From positions 1 through 26,481 of the forward strand of contig JADFVM010000283.1 of NCBI GenBank assembly GCA_015222555.1: a DNA stretch of 26,481 nt, read 5' to 3'. The position numbers and the translations under genes are program-made. The stretch is from Pseudomonadota bacterium. GTDB lineage: Bacteria; Desulfobacterota; JADFVX01. The notes beneath the pieces are model-generated. The model made no database searches and was not told where the DNA came from. It saw nothing but the letters and a program-made list of their open reading frames with translations. Below, one piece after another: positions 16,165 to 24,678 of the stretch (position 1 is its first letter; each line of letters starts with the position of its first letter).

Positions 16165-17385
16165 ATGCCACACAAACATGCTGTTATCCTGCTGATCTTT
16201 ATCGCTCTCGGTGTATTTGTCGGCGCTTTTTGCGGCTGGTACCTGGGGGAAAGTATGCTTCAGATCGAATGGTTAGGGAAACTCTTCCTCAATGCACTCA
16301 AAATGATGATCATACCGCTCATTGTTGCCGCCGTTATAAGCGGTGTGGCATCAATGGGAGACATCCGAAAACTTGAGCGTCTCGGTGGCATTACTGTCCT
16401 GTACTATATCAGTACCACGGCAATCGCCGTTTTCATCGGTCTCATAATGGTCAATATTATTCAACCTGGCGCGGAGCTCAATATTAGCGGCGGTGTAATA
16501 CCTGACAAGGTGCTGGGCAAAGAAGAAACGGGCATTAGCGACATACTCCTTTCAATGGTATCTCCCAACCTTGTCAAATCGGCATCTGAGACGAAGCTCC
16601 TTCCCCTCATTCTCTTTTCCATTCTTTTTTCAGCAGCCCTGACCACCCTTGGAGAAAAGGGAAAACCGGTCCTTGCCTTCTTTGACGGCCTCAATGAAGC
16701 GATGATGAAACTTGTCACCTGGCTCATGTACCTGGCCCCCCTTGGCATCTTTGCCCTCGTGGCCGCCCGCCTGGGCATGGCTGGCGGGGGAGAAGCTTTT
16801 CTCAATGAAATTAAAGCGGTAGGACTTCACGTTATCACCGTATTGAGCGGTCTCGCTATACATTTCATCGTTCTTTATCTGGTTCTTTTTTTCATTGCAA
16901 AGAGGGGTTTTAGCTATCTCACAACTATGTTACGCGCCCTTCTTACCGCATTTGGAACGGCCAGCTCATCGGCCACATTGCCACTGACCATGGAATGTGC
17001 AAAGGAGAACAAAGTAGACGAGCGGGCGCTGAGATTCACCATCCCGATTGGAAGTACCATTAACATGGACGGCACAGCGCTTTATGAGGCCGCTGCCGTC
17101 ATGTTTATCGCACAGGCCTATGGAATGGATATGAGCTTGGGACAACAGGCGATCATATTTATTACGGCAACGCTTGCCGCCATCGGCGCCGCAGGCATTC
17201 CGGAAGCCGGGCTTGTCACCATGGTCATTGTTCTTCAGGCTGTGGGTCTTCCCCTGGAGGGCATAGGACTTCTTCTGGCTGTAGACTGGTTTTTAGATAG
17301 ATTCCGAACCACTGTTAATGTATGGGGTGATGCAGTAGGGGCTGCGGTGGTTCATCGATTTTTACCTGAGGCAAGAAATCCATAG
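16165..17385 (+). CDS. dicarboxylate/amino acid:cation symporter (DAACS family)
   Basis: Inner-membrane secondary transporter of the GltP/DctA family, importing glutamate, aspartate or C4-dicarboxylates with Na+ or H+. It has 406 residues and about eight hydrophobic helices. The second half has the family's serine-rich re-entrant loop (FGTASSSATLPLTMECA), the NMDGTALYEAAAVMF segment that binds substrate and cation, and the second hairpin with GAAGIPEAGLVTM. The ATG at 16165 is chosen because GGGAG stands 8 nt before it, whereas the ATG at 16150 has no ribosome site. The substrate cannot be decided from sequence. It stands alone, between the tRNA and the GGDEF gene. Confidence 0.92.
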   Translation: MPHKHAVILLIFIALGVFVGAFCGWYLGESMLQIEWLGKLFLNALKMMIIPLIVAAVISGVASMGDIRKLERLGGITVLYYISTTAIAVFIGLIMVNIIQPGAELNISGGVIPDKVLGKEETGISDILLSMVSPNLVKSASETKLLPLILFSILFSAALTTLGEKGKPVLAFFDGLNEAMMKLVTWLMYLAPLGIFALVAARLGMAGGGEAFLNEIKAVGLHVITVLSGLAIHFIVLYLVLFFIAKRGFSYLTTMLRALLTAFGTASSSATLPLTMECAKENKVDERALRFTIPIGSTINMDGTALYEAAAVMFIAQAYGMDMSLGQQAIIFITATLAAIGAAGIPEAGLVTMVIVLQAVGLPLEGIGLLLAVDWFLDRFRTTVNVWGDAVGAAVVHRFLPEARNP

Positions 17386-17441
17386 TCATCTTTCTTCATT
17401 AATTTTGGATTAAGCCTTTCATTAAGGATGTCACAGTTTTT

Positions 17442-17471
17442 TTGACATTTTCCTTTTATTTTCTTTACTAA
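17442..17471 (+). promoter_or_regulatory. possible promoter of the GGDEF gene
   Basis: A perfect TTGACA (17442-17447), an 18-nt spacer and a poor TACTAA. This would give a leader of about 80 nt. The -10 is weak, so the call is tentative. Confidence 0.3.
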
Positions 17472-17558
17472 TTCCATCAAAATAAGATAATATCGTCCAA
17501 TTTCCATACATTTATTCTTTCGAAAAATAATTATTAAGCATACTAAGTAAGGAAAGGC

Positions 17559-18587
17559 ATGCCGCTGATGGAAGATGACGTTTTAAGTAAAATATACTAT
17601 TGCATGGAACGGATCATTGTCTTCGATGGCATTGACGATGTATTGCAACATGTTGTTAAAACGGCGTCGAGCCTCACCGCTTCCGATGCGGCAACAATCA
17701 GGCTATTTAATCTGCAAACGGGTAAACTCGATATTAAAGCGGGAATAGGATTGTCAAGTGACTTTTTGGCTCAGCCCCCATTAGAGCTGGGCGAGGGGAT
17801 CATTGGCAAAGTCGTTCAGGACTGTAAGGAATTTATTTCAACGGATGTTACCAAGGAGTCCCATTGCTCTCAAAAAGATCTGGCACAGGTAGAGGGAATC
17901 AATTCTATTTTGTCTGTACCACTTAAGAACAAAGAAAAAGCCATCGGTTCTTTAAGCATTTACAGGAAATCCTCTAAAGCCTTTACCGACTCCGAACTGC
18001 TTCTCATGAGTATTTTTGCTGCACAGGCAGTAGAAGCGGTGGAAAAGACCAATCAACTAGAAAGCCTGAAAAAGCAGGCTATCTTTGATCAGTTAACAGA
18101 TGTCTACAATCGGCACTATGTCATAAAAAGGCTTGATGAGGAAATCAAAAGAGCGAACCGCTTCAACCATCCCATTACTATCACCTTTATCGACATCGAT
18201 GATTTCAAGAAATTTAATGATAAACATGGACACCTGCTTGGGGATAAACTGCTCAAGGATTTCACCCAGCTTATTAGGAAGGGCCTCAGAAAAAACGATC
18301 TCCTGGGACGCTATGGTGGTGAGGAATTCCTCCTTGTTACACCGGAAACAGATAAAGAGGGGGCACAGGCCATTGCTAACAAATTGTTAGCGTTAACAAA
18401 AAAATATTCATTTTTAGGCTGCGATGGTGACGTAACAGGTGTAAGCTTCAGCGCGGGCATTTCCTGCTATCCTGAAGATGGCACAACGTCAGAAGAACTC
18501 ATTGACATTGCGGATAAAGCGATGTACGAAGCGAAAAAAAGAGGCAAAAAAAGCGTCGTCCTTTCCGGAAAACAAATAACAGCTTAG
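17559..18587 (+). CDS. GAF-domain diguanylate cyclase (GGDEF)
   Basis: Soluble enzyme expected to make the second messenger c-di-GMP from two GTP, with an N-terminal GAF sensor. GAF spans about 10-165 (AATIRLFNLQTGKLDI, LGEGIIGKVV, SILSVPLKNKEKAIGSLSIY). The GGDEF domain (about 170-340) starts with FDQLTDVYNR and has the active-site loop GGEEF at 253-257. The inhibitory I-site RxxD is present as RKND (244-247) at the correct distance, so product inhibition is likely. No transmembrane segment is visible. AGGAAAGG precedes the ATG closely. The ligand of the GAF domain is unknown. It converges on the nuclease gene that follows. Confidence 0.94.
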   Translation: MPLMEDDVLSKIYYCMERIIVFDGIDDVLQHVVKTASSLTASDAATIRLFNLQTGKLDIKAGIGLSSDFLAQPPLELGEGIIGKVVQDCKEFISTDVTKESHCSQKDLAQVEGINSILSVPLKNKEKAIGSLSIYRKSSKAFTDSELLLMSIFAAQAVEAVEKTNQLESLKKQAIFDQLTDVYNRHYVIKRLDEEIKRANRFNHPITITFIDIDDFKKFNDKHGHLLGDKLLKDFTQLIRKGLRKNDLLGRYGGEEFLLVTPETDKEGAQAIANKLLALTKKYSFLGCDGDVTGVSFSAGISCYPEDGTTSEELIDIADKAMYEAKKRGKKSVVLSGKQITA

Positions 18588-18663
18588 TATTTCCCCCTGT
18601 CCACGAAGAATATATCTATCCGCTAAGGGTAGGGAAAATCTGGAGCACAATCACTTCATTTCC

Positions 18664-19725
18664 TTACTGACTGCCAAATAAAGAAATCTTTTCTCTCCCA
18701 TTCTGTTCCTTGTCCTCGTTACTATATCTTTCTTGGGGCTCATCAACGTCAACCTCTTCCTGAGTGCGGGAGAGAAGATTATCCTTATAGATGTACCTTT
18801 CATAGAGCCTGTGGTACCCCGTCCAGTTTGAACCGTTATTTAAGTCAGCATCAATCATTGTTTGAATACTGTTTACCTTGGCATCAAGATCATCAAGATA
18901 ACTTAAGATGGTTGCCTCAAGCGTTTTGGGTCTTTTGGGTGATCCATATTCATATTCACCATGATGGCTCAGAATCATATGCTTTAAAAGAACTGACAGT
19001 TCATGGGGAAAGTTTTCGATCTCTCTTGCTTTATCGGCCACTATTTCCACACCAATAGTAATATGACCGAGCAACCTGCCTTCATCTGTATAACCAAAGG
19101 CCCTCTTAAATGAAAGTTCCCGCGTCTTGCCAATGTCATGTAAAATAGCACCCGCTATTAAAAGATCTCTGTTGACCTTATTTCCGTAATGGGCGCAAAC
19201 CGTATCAATAAGACTGCAGAGAGAGAGGATATGCTCCAAAAGGCCTCCCAGGTAGACGTGATGCATACCCTTGGCCGCGGGCGCCTGTTTCAGGGCTAAT
19301 GAGAGGACGGGGTCCTCTATCAATCTGATCATCAGTTCTTTCACATATCTGTCTTTTATAGAATCAACAATGCCCAAAAGATCGGAAAACATCTCTTCAA
19401 GATCCCTGTCTGCAGTGGGCAGAAAATCGGCAATTGGCACCTCTCCGTCATCGATGGCGGTAATATTGTTTATCTTCAATTGCAGCTTTCCCATATATGA
19501 AACCACCCTGCCCCTAACCCTGGCAAAATCATCAATTTCGAATTTTTGGGAAAACTTTTCAGCATCATCCCAAACCTTTCCGTCGATATCACCTGTTTTA
19601 TCCATTAAGGAGACAGAAAGGTAAGGTTTTCCTGTCTTGCCCATAGAGAGCGTTTTATTTTTTACCAGAAAAATAGTATCGACAGCTTCATTTTCCTGAA
19701 ATTCACAGACAAAAGTCTTCTTCAT
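18664..19725 (-). CDS. OB-fold/HD-domain 3'-5' exoribonuclease, YhaM family
   Basis: Has an N-terminal OB-type nucleic-acid-binding domain (about 10-95: LSVSLMDKTGDIDGKVWDD, RVRGRVVSYMGKLQLKI) followed by an HD metal-dependent hydrolase domain (about 150-320) with H165 (GGLLEH), H196-D197 (ILHDIGKT), H221, H254-H255 (LSHHGEYEYGSP) and acidic residues near 279-281. This two-part arrangement and motif order match YhaM of Bacillus, which degrades RNA and single-stranded DNA from the 3' end. The length is 353 residues, with an acidic, poorly conserved tail. The ATG overlaps the stop of the upstream response regulator (ATGA), with GGGAGG as ribosome site. Confidence 0.87.
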   Translation of the reverse strand: MKKTFVCEFQENEAVDTIFLVKNKTLSMGKTGKPYLSVSLMDKTGDIDGKVWDDAEKFSQKFEIDDFARVRGRVVSYMGKLQLKINNITAIDDGEVPIADFLPTADRDLEEMFSDLLGIVDSIKDRYVKELMIRLIEDPVLSLALKQAPAAKGMHHVYLGGLLEHILSLCSLIDTVCAHYGNKVNRDLLIAGAILHDIGKTRELSFKRAFGYTDEGRLLGHITIGVEIVADKAREIENFPHELSVLLKHMILSHHGEYEYGSPKRPKTLEATILSYLDDLDAKVNSIQTMIDADLNNGSNWTGYHRLYERYIYKDNLLSRTQEEVDVDEPQERYSNEDKEQNGREKISLFGSQ

Positions 19726-20144
19726 TGGTCCTCCCTTTTCTTTCTTTGATTCCTTTCAAAAAGCTGCTCCACCAGTATGGTGACATCGACAGGATTAAGT
19801 ACCTTTGAAATATGGATGCACGCACCTAATTCAGGTGTTTTATATTCGCGTATGCGCTCTTTGAACATGGAGGTAAAAAGCACTATGACGGGATCGACGC
19901 CTGCCTTTTTTGCATATTTGGATATTTCCACACCCGTTGACACGCCCCCCTTATTAGGCATAATAAGGTCGGTAATAATAACATCGGGCAACTCCTGTTT
20001 AAAGAGAGCAACGCCCTCTTCACCATCCTGTGCAGTCAACACGTCAAAGCCACCATCAGTGAGAGCATCCTTCAGCATCTCCCGGTGTAAGCGTTCATCG
20101 TCAATGACAAGCACCCGCCCTTTGGTCCTGACTCCGGAAATCAT
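19722..20144 (-). CDS. stand-alone response-regulator receiver protein
   Basis: A single CheY-like receiver domain of 140 residues without an output domain. The acidic pair D15-D16 (VIDDE), the phospho-acceptor D59 (VIITDLIMP), T91 (VLFTSM) and K114 (HISKVLNP) are all in place, although the usual Lys-Pro is Lys-Val. An insertion after the acceptor loop (NKGGVSTGVEI) is seen in some stand-alone receivers. No histidine kinase gene is nearby. It overlaps the nuclease gene by 4 nt, so the two are translated together. The receiver may sense or control something connected with RNA turnover. AGAGGAT lies just before the ATG. Confidence 0.88.
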   Translation of the reverse strand: MISGVRTKGRVLVIDDERLHREMLKDALTDGGFDVLTAQDGEEGVALFKQELPDVIITDLIMPNKGGVSTGVEISKYAKKAGVDPVIVLFTSMFKERIREYKTPELGACIHISKVLNPVDVTILVEQLFERNQRKKREDQ

Positions 20145-20322
20145 TTAAATCCTCTTTCACCAATATTTATAGTTTAGCTTCTTGCATGCAGACATCAAGG
20201 GAAATATTTACCATAAATGCAGATGAAATTCAATCCGCTAGCCATGGTATGAGTCATATTTTGAATAAAATCTGAAGGATCACCTTTTTTGCTATTCAGG
20301 CAAAGCCATCACAGCCAGTTAT

Positions 20323-23322
20323 TTATTTCGCCGAACCCCTTTGGTTCTTCGTAACACGGCTCTCCAGATCCTCAATTCTTTTTTTGGCATATTCCCGTTT
20401 TCTTTTGTCCTGACTATCTCTGGCCACCTTTTTATACAGGGTAATTGCCAACTCGTAGTCTCCCAACTCCTGGTAGGCCTGGGCAGCCATATATTTTGAC
20501 GTTAATCCCCACATGCCCTCCGAGGGGTAAAGATAGGTAACTTTCAAATACTCTACAATGGCACGCTCAATATCTCCCTTGTATTGATAAGATTCTCCGA
20601 TCCAGTACTGCGCTTCTGCGTTGATTCTGCTATCACCTGATCTGGCAATTAACTGGGTGAATATCTTAATGGCCAGGTCATAGTCCTTTAATTGCTGCAA
20701 AGCCAGGCCAGCCTTCAACTTTTCACGCGCCAGACCGTCAATCTCGGGAAAGACATCAACAAGGCCCTTGAAAGCTGTCAATGATTTTTCGTTGAGGTGT
20801 AGATGAAGATAGGCATCGCCTTTAAGGAAATAAGTTCGTGCCATCATATAATGAGGATCGACAAAGGGGGCCACATTTTTATAACTTTCATCGGATAAGG
20901 ATATTGAAATATCCACCTTTTCCAACAACATGAGACTTCCTCTAAAATCCTTTTCATCATATGCCAGTTCTCCCAGCCTGAAATAAGCAAGATTTCTTAG
21001 GGACCTCTCCTTTAACTTTGTCTGCGCCATTCCGAAATATTCTGACGCTTTCTTGGTAGATTCCTCTTTCAGATAAGCCTCGCCTATCAAGACCATGAGC
21101 TTTACTGAAAGAGGATGTGAAGGGAATTTATCTATAATTGTTTTAGCAACTTTAATTGCCTCCCCATAACTTTGAACATCAAACAAAGCCATCGCTTCGT
21201 CATATTTTTTTTGAATGTCTATGGCCCTTTGAGGATTCATCTCGAAAAAAGCGGAAGAGGCTGTCAATGCACTTTTATAATCCCCCATTGCGGCATGACA
21301 CTTTCTCACCATTTCCTCACTCTTTCTTACACTATCGGGGAATGCCTTTCCAAAGGCTTTAAATGCCTTCAGTGCCTCTTTATAGCGCTTTAAAGCATAA
21401 TGGTTGCCGGCTAAGTGCCATAATGTTTCTTCTTTTAATTGTGATTGAGGATATTGATCCAATAAAGCAGCATAGGCCGCATTGGCCTCTTCATATTTAC
21501 TTTCTTGCTGAAAGGCCCACCCCTTAAGGAAATAGGCTTGCGCAACCATTTTAGCATGAGGGTCATTTTTAACGACGAGGTCGAGAGTATTTATGGCATC
21601 AGAAATTCTATTCAAATTCAAATATCCCCTGGCAAGTTTCAAAGCCGGCTCAGCCGGGAAATTCCCATTTTCACTGGATGCAATTAGTGTCCTGAAAACT
21701 TTCACGCCTTTGCCATAGTCTCCCAACATATAATAAATATCGCCTAAAGCCATCCGGGCTTCCATTGATTTTTGTCCCCCGGCATATTTATCGAGATACC
21801 GGTCATAAGCTTTTCCTGCCTTTTCAAGGTCACCACTCTTCCTGAAAGCCTCACCTGTTTTCCACAAGAGCATCTCCTCAAAGCCGCTTTTGGGAAAGCG
21901 CTTTATAATTGTCTCATAACTCCCGGCCGCATCGGCATACTGCCCGGATAGACCTTGAATGTCAGCGACTCTCATGTGCGACTTTAACAGATAGTTGGAT
22001 TCACTAAAATTTTTAATCAGCTTTGTAAAGTTATTCTTTGCCTCATTAAGGTCACCCATCAGGTATTGCGACTCAGCCAGAAAAAAACGGGCATCATCGG
22101 CATGCAATCCGATAAAATTTTCTTGCAGAAAGTCTTGAAACCTCTCTGCAGCGATATTGTAAAGTCCCTTCCTGAAATTGATTTCACCAAGAGCAAACTC
22201 ACTTTTTCTGGCTCCCTTCGAAGCGGGATATCGTTTGAGAATTTCCTTATATGTTTCTTCTTCCACAACTTCATATCCGGCTTTTCGATAGACCTGCGCC
22301 AGCAGGATCATAATATCTCCCTGAAGCGGGTCCTCACCAAATTTCTTGAGTGCAGCCTCCAGACCTTCCATCGCTTTCAAAGCGTTACCTGAAGCCAGAA
22401 AAGTCGAGGTCGAAATGAGAAGGGCTTTGACTTCTTCTTCCATAAGATCATTATTTTCTTTATCGACTTTGTTCAAATAAGCAAGCGCCTCTTCATAGTT
22501 TTCAAGCCTGAAAAATGACCAGAGAATAATGCTCTGAGCTCGCCCTGACATGGCAGTATGGGGGAATGTTTCGAGAAAGGTTTTCATTCCCGCTATCGCA
22601 CCTTCATATTGTCCCCTGTAAAACTTTATAGCAGCCAACTGAAATTGAATATGAATCACCCGGTCTTCGACGCCATCTGCCTTTTTAAGCTGTAAATAAA
22701 CATTTTCAGACTTTACATAATCCTCCTTATAAAAATAGGCATCAGCCATTCTGGTCAGGATTTCATCACGAGGAACACTAGCAGGACTCAGCCTCCTAAC
22801 TTCTTCAAAGCCTGCAAGGGCCTCATCATATTTTTGGGCATCAAATAGTTCTATACTTTCCAAATAGAGAATCTCTCCCAGTTGTTCTTTCGAACTGGAA
22901 ATATATTTTGATTCTGGAAAGAGATATTCAAGCTTTTCAAAATAGCTCCTTGCCGCCGCCATGTCACCCAGCTTAAAATAGGCATTCCCTGAATGGAAAT
23001 AGGCCTCTTCCTGAGTAAGGAGGGAGCAGTCATTATCAATGACATCACCTAAAAGTTTCGGGATAGCGGCATAGTTGCTAAGGATAAAATAGCTTTTGCC
23101 CAACACCAGATTGACAACGCACCTGTCTTCATCAATGATGCCTTCTTCCCTATACCTCTCAAGTTCCTTAATGGCCAGACTGTAGAGGCCGTCATTAAAA
23201 AGGCCCCTTGCTATCCTTGCACGCTCAGACAGTTGCATCTGTTCATTTTCCAGGCCGAGCGCCTTAAAAGGAAAGCCCATTATTAAGGCAATAAGGACCA
23301 TATGTTTAAACTGTTTTTTCAT
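20323..23322 (-). CDS. large exported tetratricopeptide-repeat protein
   Basis: A 999-residue protein made of TPR helices almost from end to end; at least a dozen repeats with the pattern Y...G.Y..A...F..(L/F)...P.S are visible, many of the BamD/YbgF-like type (YPQSQLKEETLWHLAGNHYA, FPKSGFEEMLLWKTGEAF). The N-terminus looks like a signal peptide (MKKQFKH, a hydrophobic run, then KALG/LENEQ), which places the protein in the periplasm. The ATG at 23322 is preferred over the GTG three codons upstream. No enzyme domain is seen; it should be a protein-protein scaffold. It stands alone with a 178-nt gap to the response regulator, and that gap shows nothing recognisable. Confidence 0.85.
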   Translation of the reverse strand: MKKQFKHMVLIALIMGFPFKALGLENEQMQLSERARIARGLFNDGLYSLAIKELERYREEGIIDEDRCVVNLVLGKSYFILSNYAAIPKLLGDVIDNDCSLLTQEEAYFHSGNAYFKLGDMAAARSYFEKLEYLFPESKYISSSKEQLGEILYLESIELFDAQKYDEALAGFEEVRRLSPASVPRDEILTRMADAYFYKEDYVKSENVYLQLKKADGVEDRVIHIQFQLAAIKFYRGQYEGAIAGMKTFLETFPHTAMSGRAQSIILWSFFRLENYEEALAYLNKVDKENNDLMEEEVKALLISTSTFLASGNALKAMEGLEAALKKFGEDPLQGDIMILLAQVYRKAGYEVVEEETYKEILKRYPASKGARKSEFALGEINFRKGLYNIAAERFQDFLQENFIGLHADDARFFLAESQYLMGDLNEAKNNFTKLIKNFSESNYLLKSHMRVADIQGLSGQYADAAGSYETIIKRFPKSGFEEMLLWKTGEAFRKSGDLEKAGKAYDRYLDKYAGGQKSMEARMALGDIYYMLGDYGKGVKVFRTLIASSENGNFPAEPALKLARGYLNLNRISDAINTLDLVVKNDPHAKMVAQAYFLKGWAFQQESKYEEANAAYAALLDQYPQSQLKEETLWHLAGNHYALKRYKEALKAFKAFGKAFPDSVRKSEEMVRKCHAAMGDYKSALTASSAFFEMNPQRAIDIQKKYDEAMALFDVQSYGEAIKVAKTIIDKFPSHPLSVKLMVLIGEAYLKEESTKKASEYFGMAQTKLKERSLRNLAYFRLGELAYDEKDFRGSLMLLEKVDISISLSDESYKNVAPFVDPHYMMARTYFLKGDAYLHLHLNEKSLTAFKGLVDVFPEIDGLAREKLKAGLALQQLKDYDLAIKIFTQLIARSGDSRINAEAQYWIGESYQYKGDIERAIVEYLKVTYLYPSEGMWGLTSKYMAAQAYQELGDYELAITLYKKVARDSQDKRKREYAKKRIEDLESRVTKNQRGSAK

Positions 23323-23429
23323 GTTTCCCACACTCTTTTAAATACTTATCATGGCGTTAGCGCCAGTTGATACAGTCTAATTATTTGTCCAACCCCATAG
23401 ACAAACTTTTAAACATTACCAATTATTCA

Positions 23430-23461
23430 GGAAGGGGTGACTAAAAAGATAACACCCTTCC
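23430..23461. repeat. inverted repeat
   Basis: GGAAGGGGTG (23430-23439) pairs with CACCCTTCC (23453-23461) with one bulged base and a 13-nt loop. No T-run follows on either strand, so it is not called a terminator. It lies between the TPR gene start and the terminator at 23481. Confidence 0.45.
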
Positions 23462-23480
23462 AAGTCCCATATCAACCGAA

Positions 23481-23508
23481 AAAAGGGGCAGTGTTGGCTG
23501 CCCCTTTT
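23481..23508 (-). terminator. rho-independent terminator of the USP/charged-protein transcript
   Basis: AAAAGGGGCAG (23481-23491) and CTGCCCCTTTT (23498-23508) form a perfect 11-bp stem with a 6-nt loop. On the minus strand it is followed by a run of T, and it begins 22 nt after the stop codon of the 102-residue gene. Because the arms are symmetrical it may also act on the plus strand. Confidence 0.85.
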
Positions 23509-23529
23509 CAATCATCCATCTTATATCCG

Positions 23530-23838
23530 TCAGGATTTTTCCGTTCTCCCCTTTCGATCCATCTTTTTTTCCGTATGTGGTTTACCTCGTACACCTCCTA
23601 TCTTCTTCTCCCGTTTAAGTCTCTCATCGGGGCCATCCCGCCCTTTCATAATCTGCTTTGAATAATCCTTCACCTTTTCTTTCTCCATCGTTTCAAGATC
23701 ATGCGCCTTCCGCGTCCATTCTTTATGTTCCTCTTTTAGTTCCTCATTGTGATAGCTTTCCATCTCCTGAAGGTTCTTCTCCAGAAACCATGCCCTGTCT
23801 TGCCCTTCTTTTTTATCTTTTTTCATAAATCCCCCCAT
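23530..23838 (-). CDS. small, highly charged hypothetical protein
   Basis: 102 residues, dominated by Lys, Glu, Arg and Asp, with no hydrophobic segment. The first half (about 12-65: FLEKNLQEMESYHNEELKEE, HDLETMEKEKVKDYSKQI) is likely helical or coiled-coil and the last 35 residues are basic and probably disordered. I do not recognise a family. Support for it being real comes from context: it follows the universal stress protein gene by 36 nt on the same strand, has GAGGA just before the ATG (or GGGGGGA before the ATG at 23826), and ends 22 nt before a strong terminator. A stress- or nucleic-acid-related role would be a guess. Confidence 0.55.
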   Translation of the reverse strand: MGGFMKKDKKEGQDRAWFLEKNLQEMESYHNEELKEEHKEWTRKAHDLETMEKEKVKDYSKQIMKGRDGPDERLKREKKIGGVRGKPHTEKKMDRKGRTEKS

Positions 23839-23874
23839 CTGTCCTCGTTATTTTCAAGATGCCGTAGACGATAT

Positions 23875-24315
23875 TTAATCTGCTCTGACAGTCAATACAG
23901 GGAGCGTTGACTTTCTGACAACTTTTTCAGCTGTGCTTCCAAAGAGTACGTGGTCAACGCCCGATCGGCCATGCGTCCCCATAACGATCACATCAGCCCC
24001 TACCGCTTCGGCAGTCTCAATTATTTCTTTAAAGGGCACACCCATTTTTATATGAGTTTCATACTCAACATCTTTAATGCTATCCTTACAAAAGTCCTTA
24101 ATTTTGACTTCTGCCGCCTCTTCCATTTCTCTTTCTATTACCTCAACAGAGATATGGGGAACATAAAATTCTGTTATATCCAACATCTCCTGAACGACAT
24201 GGACTACGTCCAGTCTGGCCCTGTATTTCCTTGCCAGAGACAGGGCGTGGGAAAAAGCTTTTTCCGATCCCCTTGAAAAATCAGTGGCAAAAAGGATTTT
24301 TTTGAACTCAGACAT
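23875..24315 (-). CDS. universal stress protein, UspA family (ATP-binding type)
   Basis: A single Usp domain of 146 residues with an alpha/beta Rossmann-like fold. It opens with KKILFATDFSRGSEKAFSHA and carries the ATP-binding motif G-x2-G-x9-G-S (GTHGRSGVDHVLFGS, about 113-127), so it belongs to the nucleotide-binding (MJ0577-like) type rather than the UspA type. The sequence ends with LPVLTVRAD, the usual last strand. Two ATG codons are adjacent; the second is better spaced from AAGGAGG. It has its own consensus promoter and is followed by the small charged protein in one transcript. Confidence 0.92.
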   Translation of the reverse strand: MSEFKKILFATDFSRGSEKAFSHALSLARKYRARLDVVHVVQEMLDITEFYVPHISVEVIEREMEEAAEVKIKDFCKDSIKDVEYETHIKMGVPFKEIIETAEAVGADVIVMGTHGRSGVDHVLFGSTAEKVVRKSTLPVLTVRAD

Positions 24316-24346
24316 CATAACCTCCTTAAAACAATTTTATATTAAA

Positions 24347-24374
24347 ATTATAACATTCATTAAAAACCTGTCAA
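24347..24374 (-). promoter_or_regulatory. promoter of the universal stress protein gene
   Basis: On the minus strand a perfect TTGACA (24374-24369), a 16-nt spacer and a perfect TATAAT (24352-24347). The predicted transcript starts about 25 nt before the ATG, with AAGGAGG in the leader. Confidence 0.8.
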
Positions 24375-24448
24375 CATATGCAAAAACAAGGACCTGTTAT
24401 TCCATCATTTCTTTCTTAACTTCAATCCTTTTCTAAGGCCAAAAACCC

Positions 24449-24477
24449 TTGACAATTAAGCTCTAAAATACTAGTAT
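24449..24477 (+). promoter_or_regulatory. promoter of the SAM-riboswitch operon
   Basis: A perfect TTGACA (24449-24454), a 17-nt spacer and TAGTAT (24472-24477). Transcription would begin near 24484, about ten bases ahead of the riboswitch P1 helix. Confidence 0.7.
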
Positions 24478-24494
24478 AGCACCTCTTTTATATA

Positions 24495-24613
24495 GTCTTA
24501 TCAAGAGTGGTGGAGGGACAGGCCCTTTGAAGCCACGGCAACCGGCTCTTAGAGCGACAGGTGCCAATTCCTGCAGAGTCGGGTGACTAATAACCGACTC
24601 TGGAAGATAAGAG
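24495..24613 (+). promoter_or_regulatory. SAM-I (S-box) riboswitch aptamer
   Basis: All core S-box elements are in order: P1 (CTTATC 24497-24502 with GATAAG 24606-24611), the AAGAGTGGTGGAGGGA block, GGCCC, TGAAGCC, CGGCAACC, and GGTGCCAATTCCTGC, followed by the P4 hairpin AGAGTCGG/CCGACTCT and GGAAGATAAGAG. S-box RNAs bind S-adenosylmethionine and normally shut off methionine or cysteine genes when SAM is plentiful. It precedes a threonine-synthase-like gene, which is informative about that gene's role. Confidence 0.96.
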
Positions 24614-24627
24614 GAAATGCTATTCAT

Positions 24628-24666
24628 CCCCTTCTTATCTTTAGATATTAAGGGGTTTTTATTTTT
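24628..24666 (+). terminator. riboswitch expression platform: intrinsic terminator with competing antiterminator
   Basis: CCCCTT (24628-24633) and AAGGGG (24650-24655) with the inner pair TATCT/AGATA form a terminator hairpin followed by TTTTTATTTTT. AAGATAAG (24604-24611, including the 3' strand of P1) is perfectly complementary to CTTATCTT (24634-24641) inside the terminator. Without SAM that pairing makes an antiterminator; with SAM, P1 forms and the terminator is released. This is a SAM OFF switch acting on transcription. Confidence 0.9.
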
Positions 24667-24678
24667 ATGGAAAAGCAT

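Noticed and set aside
17430..17452. Hairpin ATGTCA...TGACAT after the symporter gene as a terminator
   Set aside because: Only six base pairs, no GC-rich stem, and the T-run lies in the loop rather than after the stem.
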